From JAABYT01 sp964194585 (GTDB lineage Bacteria; Pseudomonadota; Gammaproteobacteria; HK1), in contig CAXMNG010000333.1 of assembly GCA_964194585.1 (NCBI GenBank), positions 1 through 6,390 of the forward strand: DNA of 6,390 nucleotides. Reading direction: 5' to 3'. A model generated the notes under the pieces. It was not told the origin of the DNA. It did no database searches and was given only the letters and a program-made list of their open reading frames with translations. Made by a program: the position numbers and the translations under genes. Positions 1-6,068 of the stretch are shown piece by piece. How positions within the stretch are numbered: position 1 is the stretch's first letter; each line of letters opens with the position of its first letter.

Positions 1-1
1 A

Positions 2-1771
2 ATGACGCCGGGCCCTGTTGCTTTTCCGAATAACGCGGCGTGGGGGAACGGGATGGCGTCCGCATTCAAGCCAGGACAGCGGGGACCGGCACTCGCTGGT
101 GGATTGATCGCGCTGTTTCTGCTTTTCTTCCTGGTCGTGCCAGTGGTGCAGGTTGTTCTGGTGGCTTTCCAGGACCCCAACACCGGCGCGCCGACGCTCA
201 TCAACTTCGTCGACTTCTTTACCACGTCGTTATTTCAGGAGTCTTTCATCAACTCCTTCTACGTGGCGGCCATGTCGGTGGTGGTGGCGACCATCATCGC
301 CATCCCTCTCGCCTACTTCACGACGCGATTCAATTTCAGCGGCGCTGCGTTGATACAAACACTGGGGATCATCCCTCTCATCATGCCGCCATTCGTCGGC
401 GCCGTGGCGATGACATTGTTGTTCGGCAGCAACGGCTCGGTGAATCTGCTTCTGGACGAGTGGTTCGGATTCACCATTCCTTTCATGGAAGGCTTGAACG
501 GCGTCATTTTCGTCGAAAGCATCCACTACTTCCCTTTTATCCTCATCAACCTGTCGGCGGCGCTCAATAACATCGACCGCTCCATGGAGGAGTCGGCCCA
601 GAATCTGGGTGCCTATGGTGTGCGGCTTTTCCGGCGTATCGTGTTCCCGCTTGCCATGCCCGGCTACGTGGCCGGCGCGGCGCTGGTGTTCATCAAGGTG
701 TTCGATGATCTCGGCACGCCGCTGTTGCTCAATATCAACAACATGCTGGCGCCCCAGGCATTTTTGCGCATCACCTCCATCGGCATCTCGGATCCCATGG
801 GCTACGTGATCTCGGTGATCCTGGTGGCCTTCTCGCTCCTGTCGCTGTGGGTCTCGTTGCTGGCCCTGCGCGGCAAGGACTATTCCACCGTGCAGAAGGG
901 CGGCGGCGGACTCATGCGCCGGGATCTGCGCACCTGGGAGAAGATCGGGTGTTATGCCGTGGTGATTCTCATCCTGCTGCTGGTGCTGTCACCGCATCTT
1001 GGTCTGCTGCTGTTGTCCTTCGGCACCATCTGGTCGTACAGCGTGTTGCCGGACGCCTACACCTTCCAGCATTACGTCACTGTATTCAGTGAAGCTTCCG
1101 GGTACATCACCAACACGCTGCTGTACGCGGGCCTGGCGGCGCTGTTCGACGTCATCATAGGAACCGCGATCGCCTATATCGTCTGGCGAACGGATCTGCC
1201 CGGGCGCAAGTGGCTCGACTATTGCGCCACCGCCGCGCTGGCCGTGCCCGGGGTCGTCATCGGTATCGGCTATCTGCGGACTTTTCACAGTATCAATGTG
1301 CCGATTATCGACCAACCCCTCGCTTCATGGTGGGTGATCATCGTCGTGGCGCTCACCATACGGCGCCTGCCCTATGCGTTGCGGGCCTGTATGGCCGCCC
1401 TGCAACAGGTCAGTATCATGCTGGAAGAGGCGGCGGAGAATCTGGGTGCCACCAAGGGCCGCACCGTGTGGCGCGTGGTCGTGCCGCTGATGTCCGGCGG
1501 CATCCTCGCGGGTTTCGTGACTAGCTTCGCCACTGCCTCGGTGGAGCTTTCCGCCACCCTCATGCTGGTGGCGGTGGATTCCGACGCGCCGCTGGCCTAC
1601 GGCATTTACGAGTTCATGCAATCGGCCTCCGGACGTGGGCCTGGAGCAGCTCTGGGCGTCATCGGTGTGCTGTTCGTGGGTTTTGGGACTTACTTTTCTC
1701 ACCGCATTATCGAGCGCAGCCGGGCGAGCCGTGAATCCACCGCCGTGGTCGCCGAAGGAGCTATTGCGTGA
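2..1771 (+). CDS. Fused two-domain ABC importer permease (FbpB/ThiP/PhnV type)
   Basis: Inner-membrane channel subunit of a binding-protein-dependent ABC importer. The 589-residue protein carries two homologous permease halves in one chain, as in ferric-iron (FbpB), thiamine (ThiP) and some 2-aminoethylphosphonate transporters. Each half has several hydrophobic spans and a cytoplasmic EAA loop that docks on the ATPase: EESAQNLGA...RRIVFPLAMPG at about 196-221 and EEAAENLGA...WRVVVPLMSGG at about 475-500. A Gly/Arg/Lys-rich linker (about 290-312) joins the halves. The first membrane span is about 33-56. The ATG at base 2 lies at the window edge, so the true start is uncertain; the ATG at base 53 (residue 18), preceded by a GGGGGAA tract, is a good alternative. 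It overlaps the downstream ATPase gene by 4 bp, so the two are surely co-expressed. The binding protein is expected upstream, outside the window. The family and role are secure; the substrate is not determined. Confidence 0.92.
   Translation: MTPGPVAFPNNAAWGNGMASAFKPGQRGPALAGGLIALFLLFFLVVPVVQVVLVAFQDPNTGAPTLINFVDFFTTSLFQESFINSFYVAAMSVVVATIIAIPLAYFTTRFNFSGAALIQTLGIIPLIMPPFVGAVAMTLLFGSNGSVNLLLDEWFGFTIPFMEGLNGVIFVESIHYFPFILINLSAALNNIDRSMEESAQNLGAYGVRLFRRIVFPLAMPGYVAGAALVFIKVFDDLGTPLLLNINNMLAPQAFLRITSIGISDPMGYVISVILVAFSLLSLWVSLLALRGKDYSTVQKGGGGLMRRDLRTWEKIGCYAVVILILLLVLSPHLGLLLLSFGTIWSYSVLPDAYTFQHYVTVFSEASGYITNTLLYAGLAALFDVIIGTAIAYIVWRTDLPGRKWLDYCATAALAVPGVVIGIGYLRTFHSINVPIIDQPLASWWVIIVVALTIRRLPYALRACMAALQQVSIMLEEAAENLGATKGRTVWRVVVPLMSGGILAGFVTSFATASVELSATLMLVAVDSDAPLAYGIYEFMQSASGRGPGAALGVIGVLFVGFGTYFSHRIIERSRASRESTAVVAEGAIA
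1754..1760 (+). promoter_or_regulatory. Shine-Dalgarno site setting the GTG start of the ATPase gene
   Basis: GAAGGAG lies 7 bases before the GTG at 1768. It is embedded in the last codons of the permease gene. It supports a GTG start in a GTGA overlap with the permease stop codon, the arrangement expected for translational coupling of the two transporter subunits. Confidence 0.75.
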
Positions 1772-2856
1772 CAAACAACGAACCAACCTCCGCTGGCGTC
1801 GACATCGAGAGTTTGAACTTGTCCTTCGGCGATACCCACGTCCTCAAGGGCATCGACCTGTCCATCGAGCCCGGCGAGTTCTTCGCCTTTCTCGGCCCGT
1901 CGGGTTCCGGGAAGTCGACGCTGCTGCGCGCGATTGCCGGGTTCGGACCGCCGCCGACCGGGCGCATCCTCATCGGCGGCGAAGAGATCGCGCACCTGCC
2001 GCCGTGGAAACGCAACGTGGGTATGGTCTTTCAGAGCTACGCGCTGTGGCCGCACATGACGGTGCGCAGGAACGTCGCCTTCGGTCTCGAGGAGCGCAAG
2101 GTGCCCGCCCGGGAGATCGTCACCCGTGTCGACGCGGCCTTGGAGATGGTGGGGCTGCTCGATCTGGCCGATCGCCGGCCGGCCCAGCTCTCCGGCGGCC
2201 AGCAGCAGCGCATCGCGTTGGCCAGAACCCTCGTCGTCGAGCCGCGGGTGCTGCTGCTGGACGAGCCGCTTTCCAATCTGGATGCGAACCTGCGCGTCCA
2301 GATGCGCCGGGAGCTGCGCGAGCTGCAGCAGAAGCTCCAGCTCACCACGATCTTCGTCACCCACGATCAGGAAGAGGCCAATACCACCTCCGACCGCATG
2401 GCGGTGCTGAACGACGGCATTATCCAACAGGTCGGCACCCCCATGGAGCTTTACGACAATCCCGCCAACCTGTTCGTGGCAACTTTTCTCGGCACCGCCA
2501 ACGTGCTTGCCGGGGCCGTGGAGGACAGCGACGGCGGCGCGCAATTTAACTCGCACGACGGACTACGGATCCCCATCGACAGCGTCGAGCGCGGGCCGCG
2601 CAAGCTCATGTTCAGACCGCAGAACGTCGTTATCGCAGCCGCCGACATACCCGCAGATGCCGGCAGCGTGCGCATCATCGGCACCGTTCGCCACATGGAG
2701 TTTCTGGGAAGCATCATCCGCTACGGCGTCGCCATCGGCGCCGACACGGTGCTGGTCGATGACCGGCACCAGCAGGGAGTGCCGGTATTCGCAATCGACA
2801 GCCGGGTCAGCTTGCTGTTGCGAAAAAGTCAGCTAACGGTTCTGGAGAGCCGTTGA
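1768..2856 (+). CDS. ABC importer ATP-binding protein with TOBE domain (FbpC/PotA type)
   Basis: Cytoplasmic ATPase that drives the adjacent permease. In the 362-residue protein the nucleotide-binding motifs are all intact: Walker A GPSGSGKST at 43-51, Q-loop Gln89 in MVFQSYALWPHMTV, ABC signature LSGGQQQR at 141-148, Walker B VLLLDEP at 161-167, D-loop SNLD at 169-172 and switch His199 in FVTHDQEEA. The region from about 240 to the end, including the MFRPQNV segment at 281-287, is the C-terminal TOBE-like domain typical of the FbpC/PotA/UgpC group, which can bind substrate or regulate. The length is normal for the group. GTG start chosen from the GAAGGAG site and the 4-bp overlap with the permease stop. 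Where relatives often read EEALTLSDRIAV, this one has EEANTTSDRMAV, a mild divergence outside the catalytic residues. Likely substrates by family are ferric iron, aminoethylphosphonate, thiamine or polyamine; the sequence does not choose among them. Confidence 0.95.
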   Translation: MTNNEPTSAGVDIESLNLSFGDTHVLKGIDLSIEPGEFFAFLGPSGSGKSTLLRAIAGFGPPPTGRILIGGEEIAHLPPWKRNVGMVFQSYALWPHMTVRRNVAFGLEERKVPAREIVTRVDAALEMVGLLDLADRRPAQLSGGQQQRIALARTLVVEPRVLLLDEPLSNLDANLRVQMRRELRELQQKLQLTTIFVTHDQEEANTTSDRMAVLNDGIIQQVGTPMELYDNPANLFVATFLGTANVLAGAVEDSDGGAQFNSHDGLRIPIDSVERGPRKLMFRPQNVVIAAADIPADAGSVRIIGTVRHMEFLGSIIRYGVAIGADTVLVDDRHQQGVPVFAIDSRVSLLLRKSQLTVLESR

Positions 2857-2927
2857 TGGGACTACCACGCTTTCTAGGCGCACTGCTGCCCTTCGGAGAT
2901 CTGACCGCGTGCACGACGACCGGGTAG
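2856..2927 (+). other. Short 23-codon frame coupled to the ATPase stop; possible gene-start remnant
   Basis: An ATG overlaps the ATPase stop codon (TGATG) and is preceded by GGAGAG at 2844-2849, a well-spaced ribosome binding site. The frame reads MGLPRFLGALLPFGDLTACT... and ends at TAG after 23 codons. The start signal is as good as that of a normal operon gene, but the product is too short to recognise. It may be the stump of a lost third operon gene, a small coupled peptide, or chance. Seen directly: the overlap, the ribosome site and the early stop. Inferred: the remnant status. Confidence 0.3.
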
Positions 2928-3026
2928 GGGCGCCGCTCGGTGGCGCAGATGCGGTCATGGCGCCGGCGGAAGAACGCTTGTGATGACTGCTTGTGCGATG
3001 TTGGATGCCACCGGGCCCAGGGCGCG

Positions 3027-3569
3027 ATGAAGGCCGCCGTCTGGCGCCGCCACCGGCTGCTCAACGGGCTGCAGTCGCTGCTCCTGCTCGGCGCGATGGC
3101 CGCGATCCTGAGCGGGCTCGGCTGGGTCGTTGCCGGGGAGTCCGGAGTTTTCTGGGCGCTGGCGGGCGGAGTGGCGCTGGTGCTGTTCAACCCGGGCTTT
3201 TCACCGCGACTCGTTCTGCGGATGTATGCCGCGCGCGCCCTCGGTCCGCGGGAGGCACCGGCGCTGCACGGGTTGCTTGCGACGCTCGCCGAGCGGGCCG
3301 GGCTGCCCACTGCTCCGGAGCTCTACTACGTGCCCAGCCGGATGCTCAACGCCTTCGCGGTGGGCACGCGCTCGCACTCCGCCGTTGCGGCCACCGACGC
3401 GCTGCTGCGCACACACCCAGCGACGAAAGAGCGCATCCAGCGCCTGCTCGCGCTGGAATCCGGGATGACGCCGCGCGAACGGCCCCGGACCGTGGCGGCG
3501 CTGCCGCGGGTTGGCTATCCTGCCGTCGACCGGCGGCCGCGCTGGCACGTGAACGGCATGTGGTACTGA
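3027..3569 (+). CDS. M48/HtpX-like membrane metallopeptidase, internally deleted (no catalytic site)
   Basis: The 180-residue product matches both ends of the M48 (HtpX-like) inner-membrane zinc protease family but lacks its middle. Residues 1-60 hold two hydrophobic spans (about 15-35 and 41-57) ending in LFNPGFSPRLVLRMY; 61-128 match the stretch before the active site (EAPALHGLLATLAERAGL..., then SRMLNAFAVG and VAATDALLR). The next residues, THPATKERIQRLLALE (129-144), belong to the family's C-terminal part, and the ending RPRWHVNGMWY also looks family-like. The HEXXH zinc motif, the second membrane pair and the Glu third ligand are absent, and no HEXXH occurs anywhere in the product. Full relatives are roughly 300 residues or more, so well over 100 residues are missing, in frame, with the junction near base 3410. 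ATG 3027 was preferred to the in-frame GTG at 2940 because homology begins there, although its ribosome site is weak. Proteolysis is not expected; it may be a pseudogene or a membrane-anchored remnant. Confidence 0.7.
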   Translation: MKAAVWRRHRLLNGLQSLLLLGAMAAILSGLGWVVAGESGVFWALAGGVALVLFNPGFSPRLVLRMYAARALGPREAPALHGLLATLAERAGLPTAPELYYVPSRMLNAFAVGTRSHSAVAATDALLRTHPATKERIQRLLALESGMTPRERPRTVAALPRVGYPAVDRRPRWHVNGMWY

Positions 3570-3620
3570 GCCTCGCGTCGGCGCCACGCAGGGAAAAACA
3601 TCTGCGTCCGATTTTTCTTC

Positions 3621-3711
3621 CCGGAAATTAGGGTCGGAGTTCCGGTCGGCAACCACGGGTACATCAGTGTCGGTGGTAGCCGCTGGCATTAGCGGCATCG
3701 GTTGCCGGAAC
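3621..3711. repeat. Cluster of nested and competing inverted repeats in convergent gap
   Basis: The 167-bp gap between the convergent M48-like and MetE-like genes holds GTTCCGG...CAACC (3639-3654, with a 4-base insertion) facing GGTTGCCGGAAC (3700-3711). Inside lie GCCGCT/AGCGGC (3679-3684 and 3691-3696, 6-base loop) and ACCAC/GTGGT (3652-3656 and 3673-3677). CCGGAA at 3621-3626 competes with CCGGAA at 3705-3710 for the same TTCCGG (3640-3645). There is no T tract next to the stems, so a standard intrinsic terminator is not supported. It could be a structured RNA end or the remains of a mobile element. Confidence 0.4.
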
Positions 3712-3736
3712 CTGATCTCGATGCGGCCTGGGTCGT

Positions 3737-4777
3737 CTAGCCCACCGCCGCCGCCGCTTTACAAAGATTGCCGAGCTTCTTGAACACGAGATCCCGGGGC
3801 AACATGGCAAGCCCGCAGTCCGGCCCCACCATGAGTCGGCGAGGGTCGATATGATCGAGGGCGTCGATGAGCCGGTCCCTGATTTCCTGCTCGGTCTCGA
3901 CACGCGTACTGGCGATCTGCACGGCGCCGAGAACGACCGTCTTTTCCCGGAAAAGATCCAACAGCGCGAGGTCGTTATAGCGATGCGCGTCCTCGAGCGA
4001 GACTGCGTGGATCGCCGCCTCATCGAGTAGCGGGGTCAGGCGGAAGTAGGCTTCCTTCGGGGCTTTGGGGAAATCGTCGAGGTCGACCGCCGAAGGGTAG
4101 CCGCAGCAGATGTGCACCACGCGTTGTACCTCATCGGGTGCACCGTCGAAGACGCGCTCCAGCATTCGCACTCCCCAGTCGCAGGCGCGGTCGGCCTGCC
4201 TCGCGAAGACCGGTTCGTCGATCTGAATGTGCCGGCATCCAGCCGCAGCCAGGGAGCGCACCTCGTGATTCAGTGCATCGGCCAGCGCTTCCGCCAGCGC
4301 ACGATCGTCTCGATAGTGCGCATCGACGGTGGAATCGATGATCGTCATCGGCCCGGGCATGGTCATCTTCACCGGTTGATCCGTGGCTGCCTGGGCACGC
4401 CGCCAATCTGCGGCGAGAAACGGCTCTCCCACCTCTATGGGCCCGGCAATGGTCGGAAATTTCGCCCGCCATGCTCCGCCTCGAGAAACTTTCTCACTCA
4501 AGTTGACGAAATCCACCCCGCCCAGGTGGCGAAGATGATAGTGGACGTAGTGGGATCGCGGCGTCTCTCCATCCGTCGGAATGTCGATGCCCGCGGCTAC
4601 CTGATGCTGGACGTTCTCGCGGGTGGCGCGTTCCAGGTGCTTGCGGTCATCGTCGGTGATCGATGCCAGGTACTCGCTGTAACGGTGGGTGGGATCCTGA
4701 TGCTTCGGGACGAACTCAGGTATGCGTAGATAGTCCGGTTTTGGGTAGCTGCCGATGGTTGTTGTCTTCAATCCCAT
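3737..4777 (-). CDS. Stand-alone MetE-type (cobalamin-independent) zinc methyltransferase, paralog 1
   Basis: The 346-residue protein corresponds to the C-terminal catalytic (beta/alpha)8 barrel of methionine synthase MetE, about half the length of classical MetE and lacking its N-terminal domain. Visible motifs: TTTIGSYPKP (5-14, thiol-substrate loop), PTDGE (67-71), PGPMTIIDSTVD (141-152), IQIDEP (184-189), zinc ligands His222 and Cys224 in VHICCG, Glu262 in VSLED, and Cys321 in GPDCGL. All four expected zinc ligands are present, so it should activate a thiol (homocysteine in methionine synthases) for methyl or alkyl transfer in the cytoplasm. The methyl donor is unknown: the loop after GPMT lacks the Trp-Ser common in folate-dependent MetE. 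It is divergent from its paralog at 4956, with a 178-bp shared promoter region. The ATG start fits the family N-terminus; the ribosome site is weak (GTGAG/GAGATGG just upstream). Alternatives are a Mes-type folate-independent methionine synthase or another thiol alkyltransferase. Family sure, substrate open. Confidence 0.9.
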   Translation of the reverse strand: MGLKTTTIGSYPKPDYLRIPEFVPKHQDPTHRYSEYLASITDDDRKHLERATRENVQHQVAAGIDIPTDGETPRSHYVHYHLRHLGGVDFVNLSEKVSRGGAWRAKFPTIAGPIEVGEPFLAADWRRAQAATDQPVKMTMPGPMTIIDSTVDAHYRDDRALAEALADALNHEVRSLAAAGCRHIQIDEPVFARQADRACDWGVRMLERVFDGAPDEVQRVVHICCGYPSAVDLDDFPKAPKEAYFRLTPLLDEAAIHAVSLEDAHRYNDLALLDLFREKTVVLGAVQIASTRVETEQEIRDRLIDALDHIDPRRLMVGPDCGLAMLPRDLVFKKLGNLCKAAAAVG

Positions 4778-4955
4778 GTGTCCATCTCACTCAGTCGTAG
4801 TCGCGTGTTATTGTGCAAAGTCTCGGAGCGAAAAATGCGCTGATCGTATCGCCCCCGCTTCCGTAGATTCTCTTGGGCTCGGTGATTTCGCCGGTTGCAC
4901 AACGATTAGTGATAATATCCTGACATGACAGGATTGATCGAGAGGCTACGTCGCA
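4778..4955. promoter_or_regulatory. Divergent promoter region between the two MetE-like genes
   Basis: This 178-bp gap must hold the promoters of both divergent genes. It is more A/T-rich near its right end, where GATAATAT (4911-4918) offers -10-like sequence for the rightward gene; no clear -35 at standard spacing was found. TTGCACAA occurs once in each direction: on the + strand at 4895-4902 and on the - strand at 4818-4811, each upstream of the gene it points to. No coding frame or riboswitch-like structure was recognised. Confidence 0.6.
4917..4934. promoter_or_regulatory. Near-perfect 18-bp palindrome, candidate operator
   Basis: ATCCTGACATGACAGGAT is symmetric at 8 of 9 base pairs (only the A/A pair at 4923/4928 fails). 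It lies 21 bp before the ATG at 4956 and directly follows the A/T-rich -10-like stretch, where a bound dimeric repressor would block transcription of the rightward MetE-like gene. The sequence matches no operator I can name, and no regulator gene lies in the window. Confidence 0.45.
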
Positions 4956-6023
4956 ATGCCCGCAGATGATCCGATTCCTTTCAAGACCACCGTAGTTGGA
5001 AGTCTGCCTAAGCCAGCTTGGCTACAAGAAAAATTGCCGCTCAATGCCGCGGGCAAGCAGGTCCATGGCAAAGGCGCGTCGTGGATGTTTGAAGGCGAGT
5101 TGCTCCACCGTGCGCAGGATGACGCGGTACGGGTGGCGATCCACGATCAAATCGCCACAGGCATCGATATCATCAGTGACGGCGAACAACGGCGCACATC
5201 GTATGTCACTTACGTGACATCGAGGCTCGACGGTTTCGACTACGATGTGTTGGCGAAAAAGTGGACGCGCAACCGGCGCCGGCTGGCTGAAGTGGGGCGC
5301 TGTGTCGGCGAGGTGCGTCGCCATGATCCTATCCTGGCAGACGATCTGCAGTTTCTCCTTGCTCAATCCAGTCACCCGGTGAAGGTGACACTGCCGGGCC
5401 CTATGACAGTGGTCGACTCGACGGTGGACGAGTTCTATGGAGATGAACGGACCTTCGCGTTCGCTGTCGCCGATGCACTGAACGAAGAGGCGAAGGCGCT
5501 CGATGCTTTAGGGCCGGCGGTCATTCAATTCGACGAGCCGGTCTTTAGCCGATATCCGGATAAAGTTGCCGAGTGGGGCGTCGACGCACTGGACGCTTGT
5601 GTACGTGACCTTGAAGCGTCCACCTGCGTGCACGTTTGCTACAGCTACCCGATGCCCGGCGTGCCACGCCCCATTGTTGATAGCTATCCTGCGATCCTCG
5701 CTGAACTCGAGCATTCTCGTGTGGATCAACTGGCGTTGGAATTCGAGGCGTCCGGTCTGGACCCGAAGTTGCTGGAGCTCTGTCCATCCAAAACCATTCT
5801 CTACGGCTGTATCGACAATGGTGCACTCAGTCTCGATAATGTTGAGAGCGCTGAGCACGTGGCTCGGCGGCTACTCGCCGCCGCCGCCCACCACCCACCT
5901 GAGAAAATTCAAGCAGCGCCGGACTGCGGACTGGTGCCGCTCGAAATCGACGTTTCCCGGCGCAAGCTTGTAGCCATGGTGGAAGGGGCGCGACTCGCGC
6001 GCAGTCGACTGTCGGTGTCCTGA
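4956..6023 (+). CDS. Stand-alone MetE-type (cobalamin-independent) zinc methyltransferase, paralog 2
   Basis: The 355-residue protein is a MetE C-terminal-domain homologue, paralogous to the divergent gene at 3737-4777. Motifs in order: FKTTVVGSLPKP (9-20, thiol-substrate loop), ISDGEQ (73-78), LPGPMTVVDSTVDEFY (146-161), IQFDEPVF (190-197), zinc ligands His226 and Cys228 in VHVCYSYP, Glu262 in LALEFE, and Cys324 in APDCGL. It has an extended segment at about 24-50 that differs from paralog 1. The GSLPKPxWL start, GPMT-DxxxDxxY loop and overall length resemble the stand-alone folate-independent MesD-type methionine synthases. MesD works with a DUF1852 partner (MesX), and none is present here. 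Cytoplasmic thiol methylation or alkylation is expected; the donor is unknown. The ATG start is supported by AGAGG at 4941-4945, a spacing of 10 bases. An 18-bp palindrome just upstream suggests repressor control. Family sure, exact reaction open. Confidence 0.9.
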   Translation: MPADDPIPFKTTVVGSLPKPAWLQEKLPLNAAGKQVHGKGASWMFEGELLHRAQDDAVRVAIHDQIATGIDIISDGEQRRTSYVTYVTSRLDGFDYDVLAKKWTRNRRRLAEVGRCVGEVRRHDPILADDLQFLLAQSSHPVKVTLPGPMTVVDSTVDEFYGDERTFAFAVADALNEEAKALDALGPAVIQFDEPVFSRYPDKVAEWGVDALDACVRDLEASTCVHVCYSYPMPGVPRPIVDSYPAILAELEHSRVDQLALEFEASGLDPKLLELCPSKTILYGCIDNGALSLDNVESAEHVARRLLAAAAHHPPEKIQAAPDCGLVPLEIDVSRRKLVAMVEGARLARSRLSVS

Positions 6024-6041
6024 TACACGCTCTCCCTCCCA

Positions 6042-6068
6042 GGCTCGCGCCGCATGAGCGGCTAAGCC
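6042..6068. terminator. Hairpin in the convergent gap, weak terminator candidate
   Basis: GGCT-cgc-GCCGC-atga-GCGGC-ta-AGCC forms a 9-bp interrupted stem. It starts 18 bases after the stop of the rightward MetE-like gene and covers the stop codon of the leftward edge gene. A bidirectional terminator would fit between convergent genes, but neither side is followed by a run of T, so an intrinsic terminator is only possible. Confidence 0.3.

Noticed and set aside
1699..2556. Long open frame on the - strand opposite the ATPase gene (285 codons)
   Set aside because: It lies antisense to a fully conserved ATPase with all motifs intact. Its composition (His/Arg/Gly/Asp rich, no recognisable domain) is what the complement of a GC-rich gene gives.
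2930..2946. GCGCC/GGCGC 5-bp hairpin after the short frame
   Set aside because: Short GC palindromes are common at this base composition, and there is no T tract and no good position for a regulatory role.
2940..3026. Upstream GTG start adding 29 residues to the M48-like protein
   Set aside because: The extra residues are Cys/Arg-rich and unlike the family N-terminus, and there is no good ribosome site. Homology begins at the ATG at 3027.
2807..3310. Open frame on the - strand of 167 codons across the damaged region
   Set aside because: It is low in recognisable features, rich in Ser/Arg/Pro, and opposite the well-supported M48 homology. The RKRGSP-like stretch recalls translated intergenic repeats rather than a gene.
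3591..3622. GGGAA / TTCCC pairing with A and T runs after the M48-like gene as a terminator
   Set aside because: The stem is only 5 bp with a large loop, and no T tract follows it. The T run is inside the structure.
4112..4729. Open frame on the + strand of 205 codons inside the leftward MetE-like gene
   Set aside because: It is the complement of a gene with a complete set of zinc and substrate motifs and shows no family resemblance of its own.
4895..4921. TTGCAC / TATCCT as a sigma-70 promoter for the rightward gene
   Set aside because: The 15-bp spacing is short and the -10 element is poor. It was left as a general promoter region rather than a defined promoter.
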